The position numbers were made by a program, and so were the translations under genes. A stretch of DNA of 64,000 nt from assembly GCA_934660915.1 (NCBI GenBank), contig CAKUIF010000008.1, positions 1 through 64,000 on the forward strand. Direction: 5' to 3'. Below the pieces are notes generated by a model, which was given only the letters and a program-made list of their open reading frames with translations, did no database searches and was not told the origin of the DNA. This stretch comes from an uncultured Olsenella sp. GTDB taxonomy: Bacteria; Actinomycetota; Coriobacteriia; Coriobacteriales; Atopobiaceae. Shown in pieces: positions 25,940-34,793 of the stretch (within the stretch, counting starts at the first letter, position 1; each line of letters opens with the position of its first letter).

Positions 25940-27361
25940 CTACCCGAGCACGCGTGCAAAGGACTCGGCAACCAGCTCAATCTGGCTCGCCGTCAATCCA
26001 CCGTATTGGACAACGAACCGGCGCAGGCCGTCCGGCCGGGTCGCGTTCTCGGGCATTGCGGCGAAGCTGGAAAGAGGGGCCACGCGCACGCCGCGCGCAA
26101 GCAAGTCGGCGGCAAGCTCGCCCTCGCCGCGCGCGCTTTCGGCCGCGAGCACAAAGTGAAGCCCCGAGTCAGCCTCCTCGGAGCAAAACCGGCCGCCCGC
26201 GGCGCTCGCGTCCAGCGCCCCGATCAGCGCGTCGCGCTCTTCTCGCCGCCGCTTGCGCATACGGTTCACGTGGCGCTCGTAGTCGCCCGACTCGAGCAGG
26301 CGCGAGAGCGTCATCTGCTGCACCGAGCTCACCGTTGAGGAATAAAACCCCAGCTCACTGGCGTATCGTTCCGCGAGTTCCTCGGGCAGGACCATGTACG
26401 CGAGGCGCATACCGGACCCCAAGCCCTTAGAGAAAGTGTTCGTGTACACCACGCGCCCCTCGGCGTCGATGGCCGCAAGCGGCGGCACCGGCCGGCCTGC
26501 CAGGCGAAACTCGCAGTCGAAGTCGTCCTCGATGATCCAGCGCCTGTGCTCGGACGACTCTGCGCTTGCCCACCCCAGGAGCTCGTATCGGCGAGAAATG
26601 CTCGTCACGCGCCCCGTCGGGAACTGATGCGACGGCATGATGTGAAGCACGTCGGCATCCGAGACGGAGAGCGCATCGGTGCGTACGCCCTCCCCGTCGA
26701 GCGGGACCTGGACCACGCGCCGCACCCCATTGGCCTCGTAGAGCCGCTTCAGGCGCGGGTACCCCGGGTCCTCGACGGCAAAGGCGGCATCCCGACCGAG
26801 CAGCTGCACGAGCATGTTGTCGAGCACCTGCGCGCCGGCACCGACAACAATGCGGCCGGGGTCGACCTCCATCCCGCGGGATTGCCGCAGGTAATCGGCC
26901 AGGGCTTGACGCAGACGCTCCGATCCGGCGGCCGGCGTCGGCAAGAAGACCTCGTGCTCAGGCTCCTCCGCGAGCGTCCGTCGCAAGGCGCGCGACCACA
27001 GGGCGGCGGCGCCCGCGTCTTCGTTGCCGGTAAGGTCGACGGCGACGGCAATGCTCTGCCCTTCTTTCCGCGGTTTTGGCGCGGGTGCCCGCAGACGCGG
27101 CTTCGCCTCCCCCGGGCCCTGAAGGGCGACGGCGAAGTAGCCGCTGCGGGGACGCGGCTTCACGTAGCCCTCTGCCACCAGCTGAGCGTAGGCCGCCTCA
27201 ACCGTGACGACGCTCACGCCCAAGTGCTGCGCAAACGCGCGCTTGGACGGAAGGCGGTCGCCGGCTCCGATAGCCCCACTCGTTATGTCGTCGCGAATCC
27301 GCTGGTAAAGATAGTCGTAGAGGCTCTTCTCGCCACGGGATTCGAGGTTGTAGTCAAGCAT
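25940..27361 (-). CDS. pdxR: MocR-type PLP-dependent regulator PdxR
   Basis: The 473-residue protein is a GntR-type winged helix fused to an aminotransferase-like domain. The helix-turn-helix (residues about 10-75) contains RLPSKRAFAQHLGVSVVTVE. The fold-type I domain has the PLP-binding Lys in NTFSKGLGSGMRLAY at about residue 311, with HIMPSHQFPTGRV and WIIEDDFDCEF ahead of it. Members next to pdxST sense pyridoxal phosphate and control its synthesis. It diverges from pdxS with a 131-base shared promoter region that contains repeated TCTGACC motifs, so it is almost certainly the PdxR of this locus. Confidence 0.9.
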   Translation of the reverse strand: MLDYNLESRGEKSLYDYLYQRIRDDITSGAIGAGDRLPSKRAFAQHLGVSVVTVEAAYAQLVAEGYVKPRPRSGYFAVALQGPGEAKPRLRAPAPKPRKEGQSIAVAVDLTGNEDAGAAALWSRALRRTLAEEPEHEVFLPTPAAGSERLRQALADYLRQSRGMEVDPGRIVVGAGAQVLDNMLVQLLGRDAAFAVEDPGYPRLKRLYEANGVRRVVQVPLDGEGVRTDALSVSDADVLHIMPSHQFPTGRVTSISRRYELLGWASAESSEHRRWIIEDDFDCEFRLAGRPVPPLAAIDAEGRVVYTNTFSKGLGSGMRLAYMVLPEELAERYASELGFYSSTVSSVQQMTLSRLLESGDYERHVNRMRKRRREERDALIGALDASAAGGRFCSEEADSGLHFVLAAESARGEGELAADLLARGVRVAPLSSFAAMPENATRPDGLRRFVVQYGGLTASQIELVAESFARVLG

Positions 27362-27383
27362 CTGGCCTTATCGATTCTGTGCA

Positions 27384-27401
27384 TCTGACCTTGTTCTGAC
27401 C
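27384..27401. promoter_or_regulatory. Candidate PdxR operator
   Basis: TCTGACC occurs twice, 11 bases apart (one helical turn), and a third near-copy (TCTGGCC) overlaps the pdxR start. MocR regulators usually bind direct repeats in the intergenic region they share with their target. Confidence 0.5.
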
Positions 27402-27492
27402 TGATGATTTTCTCGCTAACTGGTTCTTTTGCCAAGTCCAGACAGGCCCTAGGCTATGAGCACCAAACAGCCCACAGATCCAGGAGGCCAGA

Positions 27493-28377
27493 ATGGCAAA
27501 CGAAAACCAGGACCGCGCCACCCTCAACCGTCAGCTCGCCCAGATGCTCAAGGGCGGCGTCATCATGGACGTCACCACGCCTGAGCAGGCACGCATTGCC
27601 GAGGAGGCCGGCGCCTGCGCCGTCATGGCCCTCGAGCGCATCCCCGCCGACATCCGCGCCGCCGGCGGCGTCAGCCGCATGAGCGACCCGGCCATGATCC
27701 GCGGCATCCAGGAGGCCGTCTCCATCCCCGTCATGGCCAAGTGCCGCATCGGCCACATCGTCGAGGCGCAGATCCTGCAGGCCATCCAGATCGACTACAT
27801 CGACGAGTCCGAGGTCCTCACCCCCGCCGACGACACCTACCACATCGACAAAACCGCCTTCGACGTGCCGTTCGTCTGCGGCGCCCGTGACCTCGGCGAG
27901 GCCCTGCGCCGCGTGGCCGAGGGCGCGACGATGATCCGCACCAAGGGCGAGCCGGGCACCGGCGACGTCGTCCAGGCCGTGCGCCACATGCGCAAGATCC
28001 AGAAGCAGATCCGCGACGTCGTGGCCCTTCGCGACGACGAGCTCTTCGAGGCGGCCAAGCAGCTCGGCGTCCCCGTCGGCCTCCTGCGAGAGGTCCACGA
28101 GACCGGCAAGCTGCCCGTCGTCAACTTCGCGGCCGGCGGCGTGGCCACCCCCGCCGACGCCGCGCTCATGATGCAGCTCGGCGCCGAGGGCGTCTTTGTC
28201 GGCTCCGGCATCTTCAAGAGCGGCGACCCCGCCCGCCGCGCCGCGGCCATTGTCAAGGCCGTCGCCAACTTCGAGGACGCCGCTCTCATCGCCAAGCTCT
28301 CCGAGAACCTCGGCGAGGCCATGGTGGGCATCAACGCCGACGAGATCGAGATCATCATGGAAGAGCGTGGCCACTAG
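27493..28377 (+). CDS. pdxS: Pyridoxal 5'-phosphate synthase, PdxS subunit
   Basis: PdxS builds pyridoxal phosphate from ribose 5-phosphate, glyceraldehyde 3-phosphate and ammonia supplied by PdxT. The 294-residue TIM-barrel protein has the family motifs GGVIMDVTTPEQARIAEEAG, KCRIGHIVEAQIL with the first catalytic Lys, TKGEPGTGDVVQAVRHMR with the second Lys, and VNFAAGGVATPADAALMMQL. GTG of pdxT overlaps its stop codon by one base, so the two subunits are translated together. It is controlled from the divergent pdxR promoter region. Confidence 0.98.
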   Translation: MANENQDRATLNRQLAQMLKGGVIMDVTTPEQARIAEEAGACAVMALERIPADIRAAGGVSRMSDPAMIRGIQEAVSIPVMAKCRIGHIVEAQILQAIQIDYIDESEVLTPADDTYHIDKTAFDVPFVCGARDLGEALRRVAEGATMIRTKGEPGTGDVVQAVRHMRKIQKQIRDVVALRDDELFEAAKQLGVPVGLLREVHETGKLPVVNFAAGGVATPADAALMMQLGAEGVFVGSGIFKSGDPARRAAAIVKAVANFEDAALIAKLSENLGEAMVGINADEIEIIMEERGH

Positions 28378-28949
28378 TGGCCGGCACGACCGCCGTCCTC
28401 GCCGTCCAGGGCGCCTTCATCGAGCATGAGCGCGCCCTTTCCCGCCTTGGCGAGAAGTGCATCGAGCTGAGGCAGGCCTCCGACCTTGAGCAGCCCTTCG
28501 ACCGGCTCGTGCTCCCCGGGGGCGAATCGACCACGCAGGGCAAGCTCCTCGCCGAGCTCGGCATGCTCGAGCCGCTGCGCCGCCGCATCGAGGAGGGTAT
28601 GCCCGTGCTCGCGACCTGCGCCGGGCTCATCCTGCTCGCCGAGCGGCTCGCTGCCCACGACGATAAGGGCACGCCGCGTATCGCCACCATGGACGTCGAG
28701 GTCGAGCGCAACGCCTACGGCCGGCAGCTCGGCAGCTTCCGCACGGTCGGTGCGCTCGAGGGCGTGGGCGAGGTCCCGATGACCTTCATCCGCGCGCCGA
28801 GGATCGTCAAGGCGGGTCCGCGCGCCCGCGCGCTCGCCGAGGTCGATGGGCGCATCGTCGCCGCCCGCCAAGGCGCGCAGCTCGCGCTCGCCTTCCACCC
28901 CGAGCTCGACGACGACCTGCGTATCCACGAGCTGTTCCTCTCGCTGTAG
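28377..28949 (+). CDS. pdxT: Pyridoxal 5'-phosphate synthase glutaminase subunit PdxT
   Basis: PdxT releases ammonia from glutamine and channels it to PdxS. The 190-residue class I glutamine amidotransferase shows VLPGGESTTQGKLL, the nucleophile Cys in ATCAGLILLA (about residue 81), and the His/Glu pair in FHPEL near the C-terminus. The start is a GTG overlapping the pdxS stop codon (TAGTG). A strong terminator follows. A complete PdxST pair means the cell can make vitamin B6 without the deoxyxylulose route. Confidence 0.97.
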   Translation: MAGTTAVLAVQGAFIEHERALSRLGEKCIELRQASDLEQPFDRLVLPGGESTTQGKLLAELGMLEPLRRRIEEGMPVLATCAGLILLAERLAAHDDKGTPRIATMDVEVERNAYGRQLGSFRTVGALEGVGEVPMTFIRAPRIVKAGPRARALAEVDGRIVAARQGAQLALAFHPELDDDLRIHELFLSL

Positions 28950-28982
28950 CGCCCTTCTTTCCACGCGCTTCCCTAGTGTTCC

Positions 28983-29025
28983 AAGCCCCGCGGCAATCCT
29001 CCAGCGCCGCGAGGCTTCTTTTTTT
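28983..29025 (+). terminator. Intrinsic terminator of pdxST
   Basis: AAGCCCCGCGGC pairs with GCCGCGAGGCTT, with one mismatch, and is followed by a run of eight or more T. Confidence 0.9.
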
Positions 29026-29174
29026 GGGGGGGTGAGCCTTTCCGGGCCTTCAGCTAACTTGTCTTTTTGGTGATTGGAGCAAAGGAAACGGCACATTCAT
29101 CGAGGTGATGTACCTTATATCGGCGCGACTCATTCGAGCCGGGAGCACACAGTCGACCTAGGAGTCTCTACCGA

Positions 29175-29567
29175 ATGATTCTGAACATGCTCAAGGGCAA
29201 GATTCACCGTGCCACCGTCGTTCAGGCGGAGGTGGATTACGTCGGCTCCATCACCATCGACGAGGACCTGATGGAGGCCGCGAACATCCGCGAGTACGAG
29301 AAGGTGCAGATCGCGGACGTGGACTCCGGCTCGCGCCTCGAGACCTACGTCATCGCCGGCGAGCGCGGCAGCGGCATGATTTGCCTTAACGGCGCGGCGG
29401 CGCACCTCGTCACCGTGGGCGACAAGGTCATCATCATGTGCTACTGCCAGATGGACGAGGCCGAGGCCGACTGCTACCAGCCGCACGTCGTCTTCGTTGA
29501 CGAGCAGAACCGCATCTCCCGCACCACGCGCTACGAGAAGCACGGGCGCCTCGAGGACATGGCGTAG
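29175..29567 (+). CDS. panD: Aspartate 1-decarboxylase
   Basis: PanD decarboxylates aspartate to beta-alanine for pantothenate. The 130-residue proenzyme contains the self-cleavage site Gly24-Ser25 in YVGSITID, which generates the pyruvoyl cofactor. ENxxKVQI-like EYEKVQIADVDSGSRLETYVI, GERGSGMICLNGAAAHL and VGDKVIIMCY are also present. It is monocistronic, with its own terminator, 4 kb from panBC, so the pathway is split but complete if the DUF2520 protein is the ketopantoate reductase. Confidence 0.97.
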   Translation: MILNMLKGKIHRATVVQAEVDYVGSITIDEDLMEAANIREYEKVQIADVDSGSRLETYVIAGERGSGMICLNGAAAHLVTVGDKVIIMCYCQMDEAEADCYQPHVVFVDEQNRISRTTRYEKHGRLEDMA

Positions 29568-29608
29568 CGCGAGCCGCGCACGTTCCCCTCGATAATCAAG
29601 CCATTCAC

Positions 29609-29640
29609 GGGACCGCATTCGCGCGGTCCCTTTTCTTTTT
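29609..29640 (+). terminator. Intrinsic terminator of panD
   Basis: GGGACCGC pairs with GCGGTCCC around a six-base loop, followed by TTTTCTTTTT. Confidence 0.9.
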
Positions 29641-29706
29641 CACCCTCCTCCGTCAAACTCTGAAAATTGACTCGTATTCAAGATTTTTGAAGAGAAGGGC
29701 AAAACC

Positions 29707-30639
29707 ATGGCATTCAAGAACGTTGTGGTGGCCGGCGGCGGCGTGCTCGGGAGCCAAATCGCCTTCCAGGCGGCGTACTGCGGATTCGACGTCACCATCT
29801 GGCTGCGCAGCGAGGGGTCGATCGGCCGCACCCAGCCAAAGATCGACAAGCTCCGCCAGACCTACATCGACGCGATCGAGGCCATGGCCGACGGATCCGG
29901 CCCGTGGTGCGCCGGCATCGCGGACTCCGATAAGCCGCTGGACAAGGACGCCTGTCTCGCCCGCGTCGAGGCTGCCTACCAGGGCCTCAAGCTCGAGCTC
30001 GACATGGCCAAGGCCGTCGCCGATGCCGACCTCGTGATCGAGTCCATGGCCGAGGACCCCAAGGCAAAGATCGAGTTCTACGAGAAGCTCGCTCCCCTGC
30101 TGCCCGAGAAGACCGTCATCTCGACCAACTCCTCGACCCTGCTGCCTGGTCAGTTTGCCAAGAACACCGGCCGCCCCGCCAAGTACGTGGCCTTGCACTT
30201 TGCGAACTCCATCTGGAAGAACAACACTGCCGAGGTCATGGGCCACGACGGCACCGACGCGGCCGTCTTCGACGAGATGATCGAATTCGCCAACCAGATC
30301 CGCATGATCGCCCTTCCCGTCCGCAAGGAAAAGAACGGCTACCTGCTCAACTCCATGCTCGTGCCGTGGCTGCTGTCCGGCATGGACCTGTGGGCCAGCG
30401 GCGTTTCCGACCCGAAGAGCATCGACATCGCCTGGGAGCACGGCACCGGCGCGCCCAAGGGCCCGTTCCGTGTCATCGATACCGTCGGCCTCAACACCGC
30501 GTACAACATCGTCATGCAGTACCAGGGCGTTCCCGGCCTGCTCAACCCACTGTTCAAAAAGATGATGCTGCCGTACAACTACAAGGCCATCGCCAAGCTC
30601 CTCAAGGGCATGATCGACCGCGGGGAGAGCTTCTACTAG
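29707..30639 (+). CDS. 3-hydroxyacyl-CoA dehydrogenase
   Basis: This 310-residue protein should oxidise 3-hydroxyacyl-CoA (or reduce acetoacetyl-CoA) with NAD(H). The N-terminal Rossmann motif VVVAGGGVLGSQIAFQ is at residues 6-21. VIESMAEDPKAKIEFYEKL and STNSSTLLPGQFA correspond to the family's acidic and Ser/Asn active-site segments. The catalytic His is in VALHFANSIWKN, and the C-terminal domain has the GYLLNSMLVPWL helix. No other fatty-acid genes adjoin, so its pathway (butyrate-type fermentation or otherwise) is unclear. It stands alone before a palindromic repeat. Confidence 0.88.
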   Translation: MAFKNVVVAGGGVLGSQIAFQAAYCGFDVTIWLRSEGSIGRTQPKIDKLRQTYIDAIEAMADGSGPWCAGIADSDKPLDKDACLARVEAAYQGLKLELDMAKAVADADLVIESMAEDPKAKIEFYEKLAPLLPEKTVISTNSSTLLPGQFAKNTGRPAKYVALHFANSIWKNNTAEVMGHDGTDAAVFDEMIEFANQIRMIALPVRKEKNGYLLNSMLVPWLLSGMDLWASGVSDPKSIDIAWEHGTGAPKGPFRVIDTVGLNTAYNIVMQYQGVPGLLNPLFKKMMLPYNYKAIAKLLKGMIDRGESFY

Positions 30640-30690
30640 GCGAACCAAAGGCTTTGGGTGTACTTCCAGAGCCGGCTTTCACAAAAAATT

Positions 30691-30820
30691 GCACGAAGTC
30701 GGTATCCTATTTTCGAATCTTCGAGTAGCCGAGGCATTTTGCCTCACTGCACCTGCGAAAACAGCCTGTTTTCGCAGGTGTTACTCGTCAAATCCGAAAT
30801 AGGATACCGACTTCGCACAT
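30691..30820. repeat. Family E palindromic element, copy 1
   Basis: Inverted arms CGAAGTCGGTATCCTATTT surround about 80 bases. The interior holds a small GAGGCATTTTGCCTC hairpin and a perfect inverted repeat of 15-base arms with a one-base centre (30750-30780). A second copy is at 58811-58940. The remainder of the gap to eno contains only its promoter. Confidence 0.88.
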
Positions 30821-30842
30821 TTTTTCAGTAACACACTCATTG

Positions 30843-30899
30843 TTGCTCCAAGAGTTAGATAGGGTATACTTTCGATCGGTAAGTTAGTCATGTCTAACT
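30843..30899 (+). promoter_or_regulatory. Enolase promoter with palindromic operator-like site
   Basis: TTGCTC (30843-30848) and TATACT (30865-30870) are 16 bases apart, a good sigma-70-type promoter. Immediately downstream, 30882-30899 holds the near-perfect palindrome AGTTAGTCATGTCTAACT, placed where a repressor would block initiation. The repressor is not identified. Confidence 0.55.
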
Positions 30900-30916
30900 A
30901 GTGAAAGGACACCTAT

Positions 30917-32206
30917 ATGGCGCTCATCACCAGCGTTTACGGTCGCGAGGTCCTGGACTCCCGCGGCAACCCCACCGTCGAGGTCGAGGTTATGCTCGAG
31001 GACGGCTCCTTCGGCCGCGCCATCGTCCCCTCCGGCGCCTCCACCGGCGAGTTCGAGGCGGTCGAGCTCCGCGACGGCGATAGCGATCGCTACCTCGGCA
31101 AGGGCGTGACCCAGGCCGTCGCCCACGTGAACAACGAGCTCGCCGACCTCCTGATCGGTCGCGAGGCCATCGACCAGCGTGGCTGCGACGAGGCCATGAT
31201 CGCCGCCGACGGCACGCCCAACAAGGGCAACTTCGGCGCGAACGCCATCCTCGGCTGCTCGCTCGCCATCGCCCGCGCCGCCGCCGACTCCGCCGGCCTG
31301 CCGCTCTTCGCCTACCTCGGCGGCCCGAACGCCCACACCCTCCCCGTCCCGATGATGAACATCCTGAACGGCGGCGTGCACGCGGACAACAATGTGGACT
31401 TCCAGGAGTTCATGATCATGCCCGTCGGCGCCCCCGACTTTAAGACCGCGCTGCGCTGGTGCACGCAGGTCTACCACACGCTCAAGGGCACCCTCAAGGC
31501 AGCAGGCCTTTCGACCGGTGTCGGCGATGAGGGCGGCTTTGCGCCCGACCTCAAGACCAACGACGAGCCCTTCGTCTACCTCATGGAGGCCGTCCGTGCC
31601 GCCGGCTTCGAGCCGGGCGTCGACTTCATGTTCGCGATGGACCCCGCCACCTCCGAGTGCTACAACCGCGAGACCGGCCTCTACGAGCTCAAGGGCGAGG
31701 GTCGCACGCTGACCTCCGACCAGATGGTCGACTACTGGGAGGACTTGGTTTCCCGCTACCCGATCATCTCCATCGAGGACGGCCTGGCCGAGGAGGACTG
31801 GGAGGGCTGGAAGAAGCTCACCGAGCGCATCGGAAACAAGGTCCAGCTTGTCGGCGACGACCTCTTTGTGACCAACACCTCGCGCCTCAAGAAGGGCATC
31901 GAGACCGGCGCCGCCAACGCAATCCTGATCAAGGTCAACCAAATCGGAACGCTCACCGAGACCCTCGATGCCATCGAGATGGCCAAGCGCGCCGGCTACA
32001 CCGCCGTGGTCTCGCACCGCTCCGGTGAGACCGAGGACACCACCATCGCCGACCTGGCCGTCGCCGTGAACGCCGGCCAGATCAAGACCGGCGCGCCCGC
32101 CCGCACCGACCGCGTCGCCAAGTACAACCAGCTCCTGCGCATCGAGGACGCCCTCGGCGACTCTGCCGAGTACCTCCAGAAGGCGGCGTTCTACAACATC
32201 GCGTAG
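30917..32206 (+). CDS. eno: Enolase
   Basis: Enolase interconverts 2-phosphoglycerate and phosphoenolpyruvate. The 429-residue protein has the expected VYGREVLDSRGNPTVEVEV opening, SGASTGEFEAVELRDGD, and LMNxxNGGxHA-type PMMNILNGGVHADNNVDFQE. The catalytic DEGGFAP, metal-ligand Asp in SIEDGL, the catalytic Lys in LIKVNQIGT and SHRSGETEDT are all present. It has its own promoter and a palindromic operator-like site, and lies just upstream of a phosphofructokinase gene. Confidence 0.98.
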   Translation: MALITSVYGREVLDSRGNPTVEVEVMLEDGSFGRAIVPSGASTGEFEAVELRDGDSDRYLGKGVTQAVAHVNNELADLLIGREAIDQRGCDEAMIAADGTPNKGNFGANAILGCSLAIARAAADSAGLPLFAYLGGPNAHTLPVPMMNILNGGVHADNNVDFQEFMIMPVGAPDFKTALRWCTQVYHTLKGTLKAAGLSTGVGDEGGFAPDLKTNDEPFVYLMEAVRAAGFEPGVDFMFAMDPATSECYNRETGLYELKGEGRTLTSDQMVDYWEDLVSRYPIISIEDGLAEEDWEGWKKLTERIGNKVQLVGDDLFVTNTSRLKKGIETGAANAILIKVNQIGTLTETLDAIEMAKRAGYTAVVSHRSGETEDTTIADLAVAVNAGQIKTGAPARTDRVAKYNQLLRIEDALGDSAEYLQKAAFYNIA

Positions 32207-32318
32207 CGGCATCGGGACGATAGCCCCGGCTCAAGCATTTGTGCCATTCCCCGCCGTCGGCTGCGCGCCGGCGGCGGTATTCTTTTGGGAGCAGACACCC
32301 GGCGGCGAGAGGAGCCCC

Positions 32319-33518
32319 ATGGCAGCAAACGCAAAGAAGCGCATCCTGGTCGGACAGTCCGGTGGCCCGACGGCCGCGATCAACTCGAGCCTCGCCGGCG
32401 TTGTCGCGGGCGCGCGCGAGGCCGGCGCCGAGGCCGTGGGCATGCGCTTCGGCATCCAGGGATTCCTCGACGGCCGCACGGTCGCGCTCGACGAGGCGCT
32501 CCCGGACGCTGACGCCCTCGAGCTGCTCCGCCGCACGCCGTCGAGCTGGCTCGGCAGCTGCCGCTTCAAGCTCCCGGCCCTCGACGCCGAGGGCGCCGAC
32601 GAGTTCTACCAGAAAGCATTCGCCGCCTTTGCCGACGGCGGCTTCGACGCCGTCCTCTACATCGGCGGCAACGACTCCATGGACACCATCGCCAAGCTGG
32701 GCGCGTACGGCGCTCGCATCGACTCCCCCATTCGCTTCATCGGCGTGCCCAAGACCATCGACAACGACCTCGTGGGCATCGACCACACGCCCGGCTACGG
32801 CAGCGCTGCCCGCTTCGTCGCGACCGCCGTGTCGGAGGTCTCGCGCGACGCCGACGTCTACGACCTCAAGAGCGTGACCTTCGTCGAGATCATGGGCCGC
32901 GATGCCGGCTGGCTCGCCGGCTCCGCCTGCCTGGCCGCCCCCGACCTCGTGCTGCTGCCCGAGTTCACGCTCGACGAGGGCGCCTTGGTCGCGCACATCG
33001 CCGAGGTGCTCGAGCGCAAGAACACCGTGATCGTGGCCATGAGCGAGGGCATCCGCACGCCCGACGGTCACCTCATCGCCGAGAAGACCGTGGCCACGGG
33101 CACCGGCGTCGACGAGTTCGGCCACCTGGCGCAGCTCTCCGGCCCGAGCCGCTACCTCGCCGGCGTCGTCAAGGAGCGCCTTGGCTGTAAGACCCGCGCC
33201 GTCGAGCTGTCGACGCTCCAGCGCTGCGCGTCGCACTGCGCGAGCGGCATCGACCTCGACGAGGCCTTTGAGCTTGGTCGCCATGGCGTCGCCGCTGCAC
33301 TCGCCGGGGAATCGGTAAAGATGTGCTCGCTTACGCGCACAGGCGACGACCCCTATACCGTCGAGTACGAGCTTGTCGACGTCCTCGAGGTCGCGAACAA
33401 GGTCAAGGCCGTTCCGCGCGAGTGGATCTGCGACGACGGCATGGGCGTGACCGACGACTTCGTCCGTTACGTCGCCCCGCTCGCAGGCACGCTGCCCGCA
33501 CAGCTCAATAGCCTGTAG
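32319..33518 (+). CDS. pfk: 6-phosphofructokinase, probably pyrophosphate-dependent type
   Basis: This enzyme phosphorylates fructose 6-phosphate. The 399-residue protein has the PFK fold motifs GQSGGPTAAINSSLAG (residues about 11-26), YIGGNDSMDT, VPKTIDNDL and VEIMGRDAGWLAG. Two positions suggest phosphate donor use. ATP-PFKs have GGDGS and GTIDND at these sites; here they are GGNDS and KTIDND, the pattern of group III and PPi-linked enzymes. It is therefore likely to use pyrophosphate, though mixed donors are known. The ATG follows GAGAGGAG. With enolase upstream it forms a small glycolytic pair. Confidence 0.88.
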   Translation: MAANAKKRILVGQSGGPTAAINSSLAGVVAGAREAGAEAVGMRFGIQGFLDGRTVALDEALPDADALELLRRTPSSWLGSCRFKLPALDAEGADEFYQKAFAAFADGGFDAVLYIGGNDSMDTIAKLGAYGARIDSPIRFIGVPKTIDNDLVGIDHTPGYGSAARFVATAVSEVSRDADVYDLKSVTFVEIMGRDAGWLAGSACLAAPDLVLLPEFTLDEGALVAHIAEVLERKNTVIVAMSEGIRTPDGHLIAEKTVATGTGVDEFGHLAQLSGPSRYLAGVVKERLGCKTRAVELSTLQRCASHCASGIDLDEAFELGRHGVAAALAGESVKMCSLTRTGDDPYTVEYELVDVLEVANKVKAVPREWICDDGMGVTDDFVRYVAPLAGTLPAQLNSL

Positions 33519-33573
33519 TAATAGCCTGAGTCTCCCCTGCCCGCCCGTTGCCAATCGGCATCGGGCGTGCGTT

Positions 33574-33999
33574 TTAAGCCTCCGTCGGGCGCGGCGCAGT
33601 GTGCATGCAGGTGCCCGTGACGTGTGCGATGTCGCGCCCGAGGTCGTCGCGCACCACGCAGTCGTAAAACCCGAGCGTCCGACCGTTTTTCCGAGCGTCC
33701 GCCGTCGCAATGAGCCGCTTGCCCTTGACGGCACTCAAGTACTGGATCGAGAACGCAACCGAAACGGTCGGCTCCTCGCCGATGTTCGACGCGACGGCGC
33801 AGGCGAAGTCCGCCAACGTAAAGATGGCCCCGCCCATCACACCGCCTTTTTCGTTGAGGTGCCGCTCGCACACATCGAGTTCACAGACGGCATGGCCCGG
33901 CCCCGCCTCGACTACACGGCAGCCCGTGGTTTCCGTCGCAAAGCGGTCGTTGCTGAATATCCGCTGGACCTGCTCCAGCGATGCGCCCGAATCGATCAT
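33574..33999 (-). CDS. PaaI family hotdog thioesterase
   Basis: The 141-residue single hotdog-fold protein contains the PaaI/YbgC-type signature HLNEKGGVMGGAIFTLADFA, in which the Asn-x-x-Gly-x-x-Gly and Asp residues form the active site. SVAFSIQYLSAVKGKRL follows. Such enzymes hydrolyse acyl-CoA or aryl-CoA thioesters; the substrate is not predictable. It begins 22 bases after cutC in the same direction and is probably co-transcribed with it, although no functional link is obvious. Confidence 0.88.
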   Translation of the reverse strand: MIDSGASLEQVQRIFSNDRFATETTGCRVVEAGPGHAVCELDVCERHLNEKGGVMGGAIFTLADFACAVASNIGEEPTVSVAFSIQYLSAVKGKRLIATADARKNGRTLGFYDCVVRDDLGRDIAHVTGTCMHTAPRPTEA

Positions 34000-34021
34000 G
34001 TATCTCCCCCAGAGCCTCGAC

Positions 34022-34672
34022 CTACAGCTTTACGATTCGCGTGCCGTGAACCTCGCGCACGCCGACGGCATCCGCGACCTCCTCGGCGTTTTCCCAGGTC
34101 ACACCGCCGCCCGGCAGAATCTCCAGGCGCCCGGCGGCGTAAACGACAAACCGGCGCAACCGCTCGAGGTTTCCCGCGATCGGCGTGCCCGCCGCCCCGC
34201 CGTGCGTAAGCACGCGATCGACGCCGAGCCCGGCCAGCAAATTAAGCGCAGCCGGTTGGGCATCCGCCGAGATCTCGTCGAAGGCCATGTGAAACGTGAC
34301 CATAAGGCCCGCTTCCTTGGCAAGCCCCGCCAGCCGCCCGGTGAGCTCGCGGTCGACCTCGCCGCCCCGCAGGCAGCCGAAGACCACGCCATCGACACCC
34401 AGCTCGGCCGCGTGCCGCAGGTCGTCGACCATGATGCGAGCTTCCGCGCCCGAGTACTCGAACGACCCGCCGCGCGGACGAATCATGCACATAACGGGAA
34501 TCCCAGCGGGCCGCGCGAGCTCGACCGCCGCGCGGATAACTCCGTGCGAGGGCGTCGTTCCGCCAACAGCCAGGTTATCGCACAGCTCGATGCGCCCCGC
34601 ACCCGCCGCAATCGCCTCCGGAACGCGCTCAACGTTCTCTGCGCAGAACTCCTTGATCAGCTCGCTCGCCAT
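34022..34672 (-). CDS. cutC: CutC family protein
   Basis: CutC is a TIM-barrel protein originally linked to copper tolerance; its true reaction remains uncertain. The 216-residue protein has the family motifs IELCDNLAVGGTTPSHG, PVMCMIRPRGGSFEYS, GVVFGCLRGGEVD, VTFHMAFDEI and VLTHGGAAG, ending in ILPGGGVTWEN. The ATG at 34672 follows GGAGG; the frame is open further upstream but without a start that fits better. It precedes the thioesterase gene in a two-gene unit that diverges from an MFS transporter gene. Confidence 0.92.
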   Translation of the reverse strand: MASELIKEFCAENVERVPEAIAAGAGRIELCDNLAVGGTTPSHGVIRAAVELARPAGIPVMCMIRPRGGSFEYSGAEARIMVDDLRHAAELGVDGVVFGCLRGGEVDRELTGRLAGLAKEAGLMVTFHMAFDEISADAQPAALNLLAGLGVDRVLTHGGAAGTPIAGNLERLRRFVVYAAGRLEILPGGGVTWENAEEVADAVGVREVHGTRIVKL

Positions 34673-34793
34673 TGCCGCCTCCTTCGAATCAGCCGACCCC
34701 ACCAGTCTACGCGCCACCACCTCATTGGTGCTATCGTCTAGTTTCGCAACACTTGTTTAACTGCTCGCCAGACCCGCGATCGGAGCGCCCCGC

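Noticed and set aside
25780..25980. 66-codon minus-strand frame with repeated RAHITPRRS-like residues
   Set aside because: It has no ribosome-binding site, overlaps the pdxR 3' end and is explained by the 42-bp DNA repeat.
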